Shown: positions 1-12,367, numbered from the stretch's first letter. The stretch is DNA of 64,000 bases from Myxocyprinus asiaticus (GCF_019703515.2 NC_059365.1:34553501-34617500), one strand, 5' to 3'. Numbers and translations are program-made. Notes: generated by a model not told the origin, from the sequence alone.

Positions 1-1322
1 CAAGCTGCAGATAGAGAAGGCCCATCTGTCATTCAAGTCTCTTGTCTGGAGACACTTTATATTTGCAGAAATTTACAACAGCGATGGTCAAAATACGTTG
101 ACAAAACAGTTACTATTTGCAGAATATTCTTAACGCGAGTGCTGTAAACTCGAATATGATAGCCATGCACGATGACAGTAGCATGGGTTGTTCATTGCCA
201 AAGAGATACTGTATGTTGCCCTACTCCATTGATGAAGATTTTAAATTTCAGAGTATGATTAAAACACTTAAGTCGTGTTACAACTTCTCTTCACGTATCC
301 ATTTTAATAGCGAGGTTATTCCTTTGATAGTGATGTACAGCTTCCTAATATTGAATATGTTGAGTTAAGTTTGAAATGCACTTTATAGTGATGCATTTAG
401 CATAATCCAGGTATTAATGTTATTAATGACACCTGTGGCCGTTAAGTGAACTGCAGCCAGCTACCTGTTGCTCGTGCTCGCGCTCATGCACACACTCCAC
501 AGGGATGCGAGCGAGCGCGCATTGGCCAAAAAAATGACATAACGTACAAAGAGACTGAACGTGATTCACCGGCATCATGCTGACAGATGAGGTAGCATAA
601 TTAAAATTACACAGTTATGATTGTTTTACTACAAACTTTGAGACTAAACTAAAACTACTTATCAGCTAACATAGCATACTGATACACACATACAGCTACA
701 TACTACCGAACTATACCAGAAAGTTTACTGTTGCACTGCAGTGTTATGTTGCACTATTGTATGTTTTGTATGTCATATGTCATACTACGATCAAGAAACC
801 AGTGTATTTGCTTAAATTTATCCTGTATACCTGACTTTTAGTGTAAAGAGATTTGAAAGTTACGAAGCAAGGTAGCTTGCAATTCGTCAGCGTTAGCAGG
901 CAAGATCAAGTTAGCTAAAATGACACAGATCAATCCTTGTGGCACTATATTTCACATGCTTTGCAGTTATGTAAGCTTACCTGTCCAATATGAAGAAAGC
1001 CAATTCAGGGTCTGTTTTGATAACCAAAACCGAACGAAGGTCCTTCCAGGAATCAAATGCCCTGCTGATGTTCACTCTAATTTCCGCTCGACCACGATCA
1101 TGTTCCCGCTTAGCCAGATGGGATTCAGTAGAAGGCTCTCGGGAGCACGCATAAATGTTACATCCTTTGGATTTTCCCGGCAAAACTGACACGCTCCCTT
1201 CGCATGAAAATCAGTCTACAGGCTTTAATAGGCAACCTAGGAAGTCTGGGAAGAGCTAATTTTTAAGTTGGATTACAAGCCGTTCACACATTGGAAAAAA
1301 AAGGCGAAAGTAATTAGAGAAT
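1..1322. other. Stretch with no recognised gene
   Basis: I see no exon-like or transposase-like coding sequence here; the short open frames show no recognisable motif. A small CpG-rich patch lies around 470-520. It could be unique intergenic sequence or very old repeat. Confidence 0.5.
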
Positions 1323-1326
1323 TATG

Positions 1327-1366
1327 ATTATTATTATTATTATTATTATTATATATTTTTTTTTTT
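1327..1366. repeat. ATT microsatellite followed by poly-T
   Basis: An (ATT)n tract runs directly into a poly-T run. It ends against the left target duplication of the hAT-like element that starts at 1373. Confidence 0.9.
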
Positions 1367-1372
1367 AAGGAC

Positions 1373-3758
1373 TAGGGCTGAAACAATTAGTCAACGTTAT
1401 CGACAATTGTCGACAAATTTTTTTTTTTTGTCAAATAGTTGTTTGATCTCATTTAATGTAACATGAGATCATATAAAACCCAAAATGATGGCATGCCAGA
1501 GGAGCATTGCAGCTCGCGACTGATTGAGGAGAGGAAGAGAAACAGCTCACGTTTCAAATGCACACTAAACTTTCCAAACAGCCTAAAAGGTGATATAGAT
1601 TGCAAAGTATGGAATATCTGGAATTATAATGGCAAAATTCAAAGCAAATAAATGCAGAAGTACTTTCATCGTGAATTAAAGCGGAGACAGATCTGGCATT
1701 CCGTTTAAGCAAAACCTGCATGTCAGAGTGTCTAAAAATGAAACACCCTGTCATTATATCTTTAATGCATCTTTTATTAAAGTTCAAATAATAAGAAAGC
1801 AGGTCATGTGAAACAAACTCCGAAATGGGTATTTCTCTGTGTGGTCAGCACCACTTCTATGAGTCGTGTGAAGTGACCCAATAAGAAGGAGAGATTGAAT
1901 CTTCACCCTGCTGATGCATGCTCTGGCATGGGGACGCTCGTTCCGTGTTTACTGCAGCTAGATTATAACGTGATGGCTCGCGACTTAGTGAATCATGATA
2001 TACTTTATGTCACGGTGTGTATCTTATAGAGAGAAAAAGGAAAATCTGTGACACTCAGCTTTATTAAGAAGAGAGAGTTTGTTTTTTGAGAGTTAAAGAT
2101 GGATCGAAGTGAACAAAAAGGTGAGAGAGTGTAGTTTTAGCCCATTATACATTACAGAAAAAAAATGTGTAAAAAGTCTTTTTTGGCTTGCTTTCCAATA
2201 TAAATATTTAAATCTCCTTTAAAACAACATACATTTACTTTAGAAGCTATATTGCAGAAGAAAAAATTTTATCGTAAAATGCTGATTACAATATTTAACA
2301 TTTAAATTAGAGCTGCCAGAATTCGATTAGTTAAAAAAGTTTAACGTGTTATTTTTATTCACAATTAATGCATAGACCGTTAATACAGCATAAAAACTTG
2401 TGCGAAGGGCGGAACCTTTGTAATGTGTCAACCCAGAGTCATTACACTGACACACACGCCACAGCACCAGAGCCCTTCTACCAAGTTGAGCCTACAAGCT
2501 TAGCATAAAACTGCATAATGCAGTGGTCCCGCTACTTGACCGTTATGCTCTCTCCTATGATAGAGCTGTGGAGGTTGTTATCTTGGTAAATAAAATAATC
2601 TCTGAAGTGCTTCCCTGTCAGTGATAAAATGAATAGAAAGGATCTCTTAGTGCTATTTGATGTGCAAAATAAGCCCAGATGGGACTTGTGATAGAAATCA
2701 AGTATTTTTCAACCTTTGTAAGTGTGTTTGTTCGCAAGCACTTTTCATGGTGAGATCAGCCACCCTGACGCGAATCATGAATGCAGCTTCACGATTGCCG
2801 TAGGAAAGCAGATAGCCACAGTCTACCAGCAGATTAATATTGTGGGGGGTGAGAGTTTGAGGGATTTAATGCCCACTGCAAATTATATATGCAACCTATG
2901 TGGTGACTATTTCTTTCAATTAGTCAAACTCCCACTTAGACTTTGGGAAGTGTTTACATTTACTTGAACTGGTGCTATATTAATGCATTTCTATCTTTAT
3001 ATTGTGGAAGGATTTGTTTGGAAAATGTTAATAAAGCATTATATTGCTACATATTGTTTTGTTTTATTTCCTAAAATGGAAATAAATTAATATTGACAAG
3101 AAAATAAGTATATATCGTGTCAAATTTCAGCACTTTTAAAATCTAGGTTTAACTGCGATTAACTACAAAAAAATGATGCGATTTGATTTTTTTTTTTTTT
3201 TAAATCAATCGACTTACAGCACTAATTTAAATATATTAAATATCTAAAACCTTTAAACAATATTATTAAACAAGACGAGTATAATTTTTCTTTACTGCAC
3301 TAGCAGAATTATGAACAAGTGAAAAAAATACACTTGTATACAAATTACACACATATTCAAGATACATTCTCTGAAAGCAATTCTAAATATCTTATATCTT
3401 GATTCTCAAGTAAATGTATCTGGTTTTAAGTATTTTGATTATTTTAAATGGAATACAATTCAAAAACTCTTGATAAAAATAAGATTTTTTTCAAGTGAAT
3501 TGTTTACTGAATTAAATGTAATAAGTATGTTTCCTTGTAATTCAGTGAATGTCATTTTAAGGTATTTTTAAAATGTAATTGTGTCCTCTTTATTGTTAAT
3601 AAGCATGTTTAATACAAACTTTTAAGTCGAGGCACAAGCTGAATAGTCGGTTAAGAGCTAATGATTAATCTTTGCACTAATCGCCCGAATAGTCAAATAA
3701 TCATTCTAATAATTGTTTGATTAGGCGATTATCAAAATAATAGTTATTTACAGCCCTA
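1373..3758. mobile_element. Non-autonomous hAT-like DNA transposon (outer)
   Basis: The ends are short inverted repeats, TAGGGCTG on the left and CAGCCCTA on the right. The flanking 8 bases are identical on both sides (TTAAGGAC at 1365-1372 and 3759-3766). An 8-bp target duplication is the hallmark of the hAT superfamily. No transposase domain was recognised inside; the open frames are short and unlike known hAT proteins. About 0.9 kb of its length is a second element inserted at 2308-3224, so its own length is about 1.47 kb. The exact family is not known to me. Confidence 0.88.
2308..3224. mobile_element. hAT-like MITE nested in the 1373-3758 element
   Basis: Its ends are TAGAGCTG and CAGCACTA, near-perfect 8-bp inverted repeats, followed inward by TCGATT-like sequence on both sides. 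It is flanked by ATTTAAAT at 2300-2307 and 3225-3232. That duplication is perfect, but the word is a palindrome and AT-rich, so it is weaker evidence than a complex word. No coding domain is seen. It resembles the abundant teleost repeats whose ends contain GCGATTAA-type sequence (family resemblance from memory). Confidence 0.82.
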
Positions 3759-3771
3759 TTAAGGACTCTTT

Positions 3772-4030
3772 CATGGTTTTATTACAGTAATAGTGTAATC
3801 ATGACTGAAGTAACCATGACTGCTGTAACCATGGTTTTATTGGCAGATAGTATGGTTTTGATACAACCATGATTTTACTACAGTAATACTGTAGTATCCA
3901 TATAGTAACCATGGTTTTATTAGAGTAATATTGTAATAACCATGATTGTTTGAAACATGGTTAATTTTGTGGTTATGGTTTTACTAAAAATACCATAGTA
4001 AAATTATGGTTACTGTACTAAAACTTTGAA
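3772..4030. repeat. Cluster of CCATGGTTTTA / TAAAACCATGG units
   Basis: The words CATGGTTTTA, AACCATG and close variants occur many times in both orientations with TAGTAA or CAGTAA spacers. This gives an imperfectly palindromic, hairpin-prone segment. Such clusters are common in fish genomes as MITE cores. No clean termini or target duplication were found. Confidence 0.75.
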
Positions 4031-4139
4031 GATTTTTCATAAGGGCAAACCTGTTTGTCAAAAGTGTTTGTTACCAAATAGAGTATTCTTACTTTGGATT
4101 TGGCAGTAGTATTTTTTTTCTCAGAATGTAGCAAGTACC

Positions 4140-4194
4140 GAAAAAAAAAAAAAAAAAACAGAAACCGTGAGAACTTAGAACCGTTACACCCCTA
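4140..4194. repeat. Poly-A run and possible hAT terminus
   Basis: A poly-A run is followed by ACCGTTACACCCCTA, which resembles the terminus of a hAT family common in fish. I did not find the matching opposite end nearby, so this may be a truncated element. Confidence 0.4.
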
Positions 4195-6429
4195 GTGTAT
4201 ACTGTGCAGTATTCAGTAGTAAGCTACTATTCCACTACAAACATAGACACTGTGTTAATCTGTAGAGTGAGAGAGTGTTCTATGTGTTGTTAACTAAACC
4301 GTGCTGGGGGAAGAAAGCAGTCATGATGGGTCGTGGCGGGGACCTCCCCAGGGAGTGGATTTTACCACTTCTGGCCTCTCTATACATCACAAACTGTTAC
4401 AGTCTGTACTGGTTCTGACCCATGCACTGGCTTCTGCTTTTGAGGGGTAAAACTGTCAGACTTGCTCAGATGAATAATTGACTTGCCATCGCACATAATG
4501 AGTGAGTCTTTGGACTTTGTGCTACCTCTTTGGCACTCACAAATAACGAGGCATCATTGTGTTGATTCACTGACCTCATTATCCACTGCCAGTGATGAAC
4601 AGATCCTATTGAAACTCAAATACCAGCTCATTCCCCAATTCCCTGGATATCTATGATCATTTAGATACGTTAATGAGTATTACTGATGACTGGCATCCAT
4701 TTAATATTTGGAGACCACAAAGCCGCCTGAGCCACATGAGAAAAACTTGCCAGATCATATGCAATCAATTTACAGTATGTAACAGTCAATCTTGAAGATG
4801 CTGTCATAGTGACAATCATGCCCCCATGCAATGCAATCAGGGTTCATTACAAATAATCACACATTTACCAGGTGTGTCCTCTTATACCTTTTTTCTCTTT
4901 TGTTATTATATATTGCTAGAGTGATTCAATATGATGGAAATATCAATATAATTATACCATGTAATACCATGTAAGATCTGTGAATTGGCCCATAACAAAC
5001 GTAAGCTAAGCTCACACATGACTAAAGGTTGTCGCCCTGCACACATTTAAAGACTCCAGGGTACCTAGACTCTAGACAAAGCATTCATTTGAAATGCACA
5101 AACTCTTCTATTTTTCCTCTGCATCCTTGTGACACAGCATTCACATTTAAATCAATGGATTCACAAAGTTCTTTGATATGGCGTAAACTCTAGTGTGTAG
5201 GCTCCTTCACAGATCCTTGTTTTCTGTTGTGTTGGTGTGCACTGTACACAACTAATCATGACTAGATGCCTCAATTACAAGGTCATTCTCCTCCCCAACT
5301 AGCTACGATCTTGAAAATTTATTCTCACACAAACTCATGCACATAGCAATGCGAAAGTTCATTGTTGATGACATGTCCACAAACAACATGGAGAGAGGGC
5401 ACTGATTTGCACAGAATGGATAAATGAAGAAAATTAGCCAAAAGCCTCTCACTCACCTGGACAATGCAGCATGGACGTGCTGTCCATATATGCAAGGTAA
5501 GCAGTGCTTACCCAACAGGAGAGGAAAGAAAGGAAAAAAGGAATGGGTTTTTTAAATAAATTTGATAATATTAACCGCTCCTTGAAGCATTGTTCACCAC
5601 TTTGACACAACGCCGTACGATGTGGCCAGAGTAAGCATGCTTACCACAGTAAGAATGCCAATCAGCAGTGCTTTCACTCACTAAATCTACCTGTTGATTG
5701 GCTGGATTTTTTTTTTTTTTTTTTTTTGTGGCAACACAGTAGCTAAAATGAATGACTTTAATGTAAGCATAGCCAACATACGGAGATGTTACAAAGATCG
5801 TTTCATAGAAAAAAGGGAATTATTGTCTAAAAGCCACCCAAAACTTGCTTTAAAAGACCTTGACCTTGATTGTGCACTCTAAGAAGAAAAGTTTCCATCG
5901 CTTCCTCGCTTCACATATGTTTATATATATTCTATATAGAACCCTTTTTAGGGGTTCCCAAAATCCAACAGTAACATTTGGTATTTGTTTAGTTTTCATA
6001 TTTCTTTTTTCTTTAATTACAAGAAGAACGTTTAATGGATATGTGAATTGAATAGTTTATTTACAGTACTATATCAATAAGAAAGTGAAATAACCATATA
6101 AAAGACATTTAAGTATTATTAAGTTGTCACAGTCTGTCTCCCTCATGTTTTCCAAGCACTCTTTTTTGAAGTTTTCCCAGGACTACATTTCCCAGAATTC
6201 ACAGCCCTCATCACTTCCATATGTTCCCTATCATCCTCACCTGTCCTCCATTCCATCATCAGCCTTTGTTTGTAAAAAATACCCTCCTGTTTTGTTCATG
6301 CTCTGCCACTTCAGTCCTTGAAGTGTTATATTATAATGTTGAGCTTTATTGTTTTGTTCCACTCCAGCATTTATTATTAAAAGACTTAAAGTATCTACTT
6401 CTGCGTCTCCTCTCTTCCACTCCATTAAC
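4195..6429. other. Stretch with no recognised gene
   Basis: No host exon or transposon domain is recognisable. There is a poly-T run near 5706-5727. The segment 6120-6429 is less AT-rich and resembles dispersed fish repeat sequence, and the DIRS element begins at its end. Confidence 0.5.
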
Positions 6430-6479
6430 CGTCATGGTTACTGGTGTAACCTCCGTTCCCTGATGGAGGGAACGAGACA

Positions 6480-6635
6480 TTGGTGTCGATGTAGTGACAC
6501 TAGGGGTCACTCTTGGGAGCCCGAGACACCTCTGGTCTTTGATAAAAGGCCAATGAAAATTGGCGAGTGGTATTTGCATGCCACTCCCCCGAACATACGG
6601 GTATAAAAGGAGCTGGTATGCAACCACTCATTCAG
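6480..6635. repeat. DIRS inverted terminal repeat, 3' side
   Basis: By base-by-base reading this is the exact reverse complement of 12619-12774 (156 of 156 bases). It contains TATAAAAGG at about 6602-6610, reading inward on the plus strand. The sequence outside it (6431-6479) is the element's unique right-hand extension. Confidence 0.95.
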
Positions 6636-6704
6636 GTTTTACGCTGAGGAGCCGATATAAGGTCCGGCCATTTCAGCGGGTAGTTCAGCGTTGTGGCAGG
6701 AGGG

Positions 6705-6813
6705 ACCAACGTCTCATTCCCTCCATCAGGGAACGGAGGTTACACCAGTAACCATGACGTTCCCTATCTGTCACTCACTCGACGTTGGTGTCGATGTAGT
6801 GACACTAGGGGTC
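6705..6813. repeat. DIRS internal complementary region (ICR)
   Basis: 6705-6758 is the reverse complement of the element's right outer end (6431-6484) with about two mismatches. 6759-6813 is the exact reverse complement of its left outer end (12746-12800, 55 of 55). The two halves are directly joined, as expected of the DIRS ICR, which is thought to template completion of the ends and circularisation. It lies downstream of the recombinase gene in the element's orientation. Confidence 0.93.
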
Positions 6814-7560
6814 CCTATACAAAACGCCACAAGGCTGAACTGTGTTACGTGAACTGGCGGTGTGTGGTGGGCAGACTTGCTGTGTGCCTCATAGCCAGCA
6901 CACCAGGTCGACACGTAACCTCCCCCAACACAGTTATGAGTGTCGAACGGCCCTTTTTGGGGACAAGTCGACTACCCAGAGATAGAGACAGGCTTAACCC
7001 AGTCATGGCCTCTTTCCCCTTCTCTTTTTCCACTCCCTAAAAAGAAGGGGGATTATCCGACTGGGCCGCCAGGTCTAGTCGGGGGGTGTCCCTCCCAAGG
7101 GGAGGACACCGCGGAGACCACACCTCGCCCCAAGAGAGGGGGGATATTTAAGTGGAAGAATACATCACATGGTCTTTCCAACCATGTGGAGAGCCTTCAA
7201 GGTAGATCCTACCCAATGGGGGAGGAGTTACTACAACATGGAGACTGAGGGGCTCTGCCCAAGGAAGACGCAGTTTGCCAGTAGGGAAACGAACTAGCGG
7301 AAGATATAGATCGCATGGGGTTAGCCTTACAGGGAACCGCCACATGCGGCGCACCTACCCCAGAACCGGGCTCTTAGTTAGCGCGTGTACTGGGCCGGCA
7401 GCGAGTCTCTCCGAAAACTCGACTGCCACAGGGCTCGGAGGAAGTCAACCAGGGAACAACCTTTGTGAACACTACTGGGAATTAACAGCGCACGTCTTCA
7501 GCTCAAAAGGAGGTGGAAGGCGCTATGTGCAAGCGATACACCCGGCCGGCTATCCCGGGC

Positions 7561-8544
7561 TTATCCGCTTGTGTTGCGTGCCACTACCTGGGACAAAACC
7601 GGTTCCACCCGGAGGTTGTAGAACCTTGCAAAGGTGTTGGGTGTTGCCCAGCCCGCTGCTCTGCAATGTCTGTTAGAGAGGCACCTCTGGCCAGGGCCCA
7701 AGAAGCCTCTACACCACGAGTAGAATGGGCTCGTAGCCCTACCGGGGGCGGCATGTTTTGGGCGAGACATGCCATAGTTATGGCGTCAATGAGCCAGTGG
7801 GCGATCCTCTGCTTGGAGACAGCGCTTCCTTTCCGCTGTGCACCGAAGCAGACAAACAGCTGCTCAGAGAGTCTAAAGCTCTGCGTGCGATCCAAATAGA
7901 TGTGCAAAGCGCGCACCGGACACAGCAACGCCAGGGCTGGGTCTGCCTCCTCCTGGGGCAGCGCTTGCAGGTTCACCACCTGGTCTCTAAAAGGAGTGGT
8001 GGGAACCTTGGGCACATAGCCCGGTCGGGGGTCTCAGGATCACGTGAGAATAGCCCGGACCGAACTCCAGGCATGTTTTGCTGACAGAGAACGCTTGCAG
8101 GTCACCTACCCTCTTGATGGAAGTGAGCGCAGTCAGGAGGGCAGTCTTCAAGGAGAGTGCCTTAAGCCCGGCTGACTGCAAAACTCAAAGGGGGCTCTCT
8201 GTAGACCCTGAAAAACTACAGAGGTCCGATGAGGGAACAAGGCGTGGCCTGGAGGGATTCAGCCTCCTGGCGCCTCTTAGGAACCTGATGATCAGATCAT
8301 GCTTCCCTAAGGACTCACCGTCGACTGCGTCATGGTGTGCTGCTATGGCAGCAACGTACACCTTCAAGGTGGAAGGGGACAGCCTCCCTTCCAACCTCTC
8401 TTGCAGGAAGGAAAGCACTGATCTGACTGCGCACCTCTGGGGGTCTTCCTGATGGGAAGAACACCACTTAGCGAACAGACACCACTTAAAGGCATACAGG
8501 CGCCTCGTAGAGGGAGCCCTAGCCTGAGTGAATGTGTCTACCAC
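7561..8544 (-). pseudogene. DIRS tyrosine recombinase, frame-broken
   Basis: This gene would carry out the strand exchange that integrates the circular DIRS DNA. From 8544 to 8185 a frame encodes the N-terminal core-binding domain, with an STRRLYAFKW-like helix and a VLSFLQERL segment. Catalytic boxes follow in two other frames. The first arginine is in KRVGDL at about 8112. The HxxR box (HSTRG) has histidine at 7727 and arginine at 7718. The nucleophile tyrosine, in FARFYNL, is at about 7620 but in a different frame from the HxxR box. At least two frameshifts therefore separate the domains, and no single product has all catalytic residues. The same C-terminal box is read in one frame in the DIRS copy at 46.4 kb. 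Confidence 0.88.
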
Positions 8545-8561
8545 CGCAGGTGGGAGACAGC

Positions 8562-10490
8562 TTAGGTCTTCCGCGTCCCGTCCAGGGGCCAGACATGGAG
8601 ATTCCAGAGGTCTGGGCGCGGGTGCCGGATGGTGCCCCTTCCCTGAGAAAGAAGGGCCTTTCTCAGGGGAATTTGCCCGGGGGAGCTGTCACGAGGAGCG
8701 TGAGGTCCGAGCACCACGTCTGGGCGGGCCAGTAGGGTGCTTACCAGGACGACCTTCTCCTCGTCCTCCCTGACCTTGCACAGGGTCTGTGCGAGCAGGC
8801 TCACTGGGGAAAACGCATATTTGCGAATGCCAGGGGACCAGCTGTGCCAGCGCATCTATGCCGAGGAAGGCCTCGGTGAGGGCGTACCAGAGCGGGCAGT
8901 GGGAGGATTCTTGGGAGGCGAACAGGTGCACCTGTGCCTGACTGAATCGACTCCAAATCAGCTGGACCACCTGAAGGTGGAGTCTCCACTCTCCCTTGAG
9001 GGTAACCTGTTGTTACGGCGCGTCCGCCGAAGTGTTGAGGTTGCCCGGGATGTGAGTGGCTTGCAGCGACTTGGTGCTGCTAACTCCGTTGGAGGAGACG
9101 GCAGGCGAGTTATGACATACAGCGGGAGCGCAGACCGCCTTGGCAGTTGACATATGCTACCGCTGCTGTGCTGTCTGTCCGAACTAGCACGTGCTTGCCC
9201 TGGATCAACGGCCGGAACCTCCGCAGGGCGAGCAGAATTGCCAGTAACTCGAGGCAGTTGATGTGCCAACGCAGCTGCGGACCCGTCTAGAGGCCGGCAG
9301 CTGCGTGCCCGTTGCCAACAGCGCCCCAGCCCATTTTGGAGGCGTCTGTCGTGACCACGACGCACCTGGAGACCAGTTCTAGCGGAACACCTGCTCGTGG
9401 AAACGAGAGGTCGGTCCAAGGGCTGAAAAGACGGTGACAGACCGACGTAATGGCCACGCGGTGTGTCCCGTGGCGCCATGCCCGTCTCGGGACTCGAGTC
9501 TGGAGCCAGTGCTGAAGCGGCCTCATATGCATCAACCCAAGCGGGGTGGCCACCGCCGAGGACGCCATATGCCCCAGGAGCCTCTGAAAATGTTTCAGTG
9601 GAACCGCTGTTTTCTGTTTGAACGCCTTCAAACAGGCCAGCACCGACTGGGCGCGCTCGTTCATAAGGTGCGCCGTCAAGGAGACCGAGTCCAACTCCAA
9701 ACCGAGAAAAGAGATGCTCTGAACCGGGAGGAGCTTGCTCTTTTCCCAGCTGACCCGAAGCCCTAGTCGGCTGAGGTGTGAGAGCACCAGGTCCCTGTGT
9801 GCGCATAACCCGTCTCGAGAGTGAGCTAGGATTAGCCAGTCATCGAGATAGTTGAGAATGCGAATGCCCACCTCCCTTAACGGGGCAAGGGCAGCCTCTG
9901 CGATCTTCGTAAAGACGCGAGGAGACAGGGACAGGCCGAAAGGGAGGACTTGTACTGATACGCCTGACCCTCAAACGCAAACCGCAGGAAGGGTCTGTGT
10001 CGAGGAAGGATCGAGACGTGAAAGTACGCATCCTTCGGGTCTACCGCCGCGAACCAATCTTGATGCCGGACGCTCGCTAGAATGCGTCTTTGCGTCAGCA
10101 TCTTGAACGGGAGTCTGTGTAAGGCCCGGTTCAGTACTCGCAGGTCCAAGATTGGCCGCAACCCACCGCCTTTTTTCGGTACAATGAAGTAGGGGCTGTA
10201 AAACCCCCTCTTCATCTCGGCTGGAGGGACAGGTTCTATCGCGTCCTTCCGTAGGAGGGTAGCGATCTCCACGCAAGGTAGCAGCGTTTCCATCTTTCAC
10301 CAAGGTGAAGTGGACACCGCTGGACCTGGGCGGATGCCCAGCGAAGTGAATCGTGCAGCCGAGTCGGACGGTCCGGACCAGCCCTCGCGACGGACTGGAA
10401 AGCGCCAGCCATGCACCCGAGTTCCGCGCAAGGGGGACCAAAGGGACAACGTCATCGGATGTACCGGCGGGTGGGGCCTCGCGGCGGGGC
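8562..10490 (-). pseudogene. DIRS reverse transcriptase / RNase H, frame-broken
   Basis: The polymerase frame runs downward from about 10435 (an ARNSGAWLAL-like N-terminal segment). It shifts frame near 10270 and continues with VPKKGG, RPILDLR and DPKDAYFHV (10293-9970). A one-base frame change near 9950 separates this from the catalytic YLDD box at 9850-9839. RNase H begins with TTDASKMGWG (aspartate at about 9346). A TAG stop follows near 9287, and further stops and shifts lie near 9110 and 8990. The segment to 8562 keeps a C-terminal region (VQLIWSRF, YAFSPVSLLAQTL) typical of vertebrate DIRS polyproteins. DIRS elements often carry a methyltransferase-like domain after RNase H; I could not confirm its motif here. 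Multiple lesions make the gene non-functional. Confidence 0.88.
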
Positions 10491-10857
10491 GGAGCTTGAG
10501 GTGCCACACCACATCGTGGCCGTGCTGAGTCCGAGGACATCGAAGCACTTACCTGGCTCCTTGTGACCACCCCCGGAACAGCCTGGGACGGGGGAGGAAA
10601 AGGCCTGTCCTCATGACCCGTGGAGACTGTCACATCGGGGGCGGATTTGTGCCACAGCTGGGCGCTCAGGGCGGGAGACCGCCGCTGGAGCGCCAACCTG
10701 CCAAATGGAGTGGCGGACGGTGGTCGTGATGCCAGCCGTACACACCGAATATGTGACCCAGGGAACAAGGAAACCACTCTTGCGGAGCTCTTGAGTACTG
10801 CAGCCACTTGGGCATGCAGCGCAATTAAATGCAAAAGGTAACAAAAAGAAGATCTGC

Positions 10858-12367
10858 TTACCAGCTCCAGAGCAGCGGGTTTCGTTGTCCCTGGGTCGCC
10901 CGTCTCAGGGGCGCTTCGAAGACCTCCGTGGGTTCTTCGGTGCCGGCTGTGAGACGGGTGGCGTCGGCTTCCTGCGGTGGGCTCCACGCCAGGGCCGGGC
11001 CGGAGGGGCGGGCTGCAGCGGAGCCGGTGCAGTTACCGCAGGGGGACGCCCTCGGCGATGAGTAGATGGGGGGATCTTGAGCCACGCCGGGGCAGGACAA
11101 GCCGGCTAGCATCCATCTACTGCTCTACCATCGAGAACTGCTGGGCAAAGTCCTCGACAGTGTCGCCGAATAGGCCCGCCTGGAAAATGGGGGCAGCAAG
11201 GAATCGTGTCCTGTCGGCCTCACCCATCTCGACCAGGTTGAGCCAAAGGTGGCGCTCCTGGACCACTAGTGTGGCCATCGTCCGCCCGGAAGACCGCGCC
11301 GTGACCTCCGTCGCTCGGAGAGCGAGGTCGGTCGTCGAGCGCAGTTCCTGCATCAATCCCGGGGCGGAACTACCCTAGTGCAGTTCCTTTAGCGCCTTGG
11401 CAGACTTGCAGGAGAGCCATGGCGTGCAGGGCGGAGGCGGCTTGCCCAGCAGCGCCATAGGCTTTGACCGTCAGAGACGACGTAAACCTACAGGCCTTGG
11501 ACGGGGGCTTTGGGCACCCACGCCAGGTGGCGGCGCTCTGCGGGCATAGGTGCACCGCGAGCGCCTTTATCCACCGGGGGATTGCCGAATAACCCTTGGC
11601 CGCCCCACCATCGAGGGTAGTGAGAGCGGGGAAGCTGAAAAGATCGGGACCGGGCAGTAAAAGGTGCCTCCCGCGATCTTGTCAGCTCTTCATGCACTTC
11701 CGGGAAGAAAGGAACGGGGCGGGGCGTGGCTTTGAGCGGCGCCGCGAGCCCAGGAACCAATTACAGAGCCGCGAGGGTTCAGGGAAGAGCGGTGAAATCC
11801 ACTCTAACCGACGCTCGCGGCTGTCCGGGAAAGCATGTCGTCATCTCCGCGTCAGCCTGTGACTGGGCGATCGACCCCGAAGGGAGGAGCCCAGCCGAGG
11901 CTTCCGATTGGACGAGCCCGCTCTCCGATGCTGCGCTCGAGAGCTCATCACTTTCGCGGGCTCCGAATAAGAGGTCGAACTCGCCGTGAGACGAGCTGGC
12001 GGACTCACCTGGAAGCCCGATCGGGGCAGACGAGCGTGCTGGGGAATGGGAGTTCCGCGGGGGGATACCCGGCGGAGGCGGTCCCATTGGTGTCCCCAAA
12101 TCGCCCCCAGTGCTAGCCGCGCTGGCCTCAAACCCGTGGGTAAAAGGACCGAGGCGGGAGCCTCTGGGGTGGCTCGCTTCCTTACGAAGGCGAGCCGCGA
12201 CCGCAACGTTGCCATGGACACATTCTCGCAATGAGAATGTGACCATCCACGAACGCTGTCTCCGCGTGAGCAGTGCCCAGACCCGAAAGACAGTGATCGT
12301 GACCGTTAGAAGGCGAGAGATAACGAGCACAACCAGGAATAACACACAATCGGAAAAGCATCTTCAA
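10858..12367 (-). pseudogene. DIRS gag-like protein, frame-broken
   Basis: The first open stretch (12367-12182) has the cysteine/histidine-rich start seen in the other DIRS copy (CVIPGC, then HDHC). It then loses frame after AFVDG. The remainder is spread over several frames: a proline-rich part (GPPPPGIPP) and an acidic FGARESDELSSAASESG part (12345-11779), an AATWRGCPKP segment (11555-11370), and a VQERHLWLNLVEM / LFGDTVEDFAQQF segment (11356-11117). These words are characteristic of fish DIRS gag as I know it. The product would coat the element RNA. At least three frame breaks are present. Confidence 0.8.

Noticed and set aside
117..368. Possible small coding exon
   Set aside because: No recognisable domain, no splice-site context stood out, and the length is expected by chance.
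3772..4030. CRISPR-like or tandem array
   Set aside because: The units are irregular, occur in both orientations and sit in an animal genome. They are a palindromic MITE-type cluster.
7584..8015. Phage or bacterial integrase
   Set aside because: The HxxR box is of the tyrosine recombinase type, but its place between a DIRS RT and an ICR shows it is the retrotransposon's own enzyme. Nothing else here is prokaryotic.
8562..8990. DIRS methyltransferase-like domain
   Set aside because: It would be expected after RNase H in DIRS elements, but no catalytic DPPY-type motif is readable in the broken frames.
8958..9806. 282-codon open frame on the minus strand
   Set aside because: It overlaps the YLDD/RNase H frame and gives low-complexity Arg/Ser/Ala-rich sequence. 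It is a shadow frame of the GC-rich DIRS pol.
9971..10987. Longest open frame in the window (338 codons, minus strand)
   Set aside because: Only a segment near 10435-10255 matches the DIRS polymerase N-terminus. The rest reads gag and RT sequence out of frame, so it is not a gene of its own.
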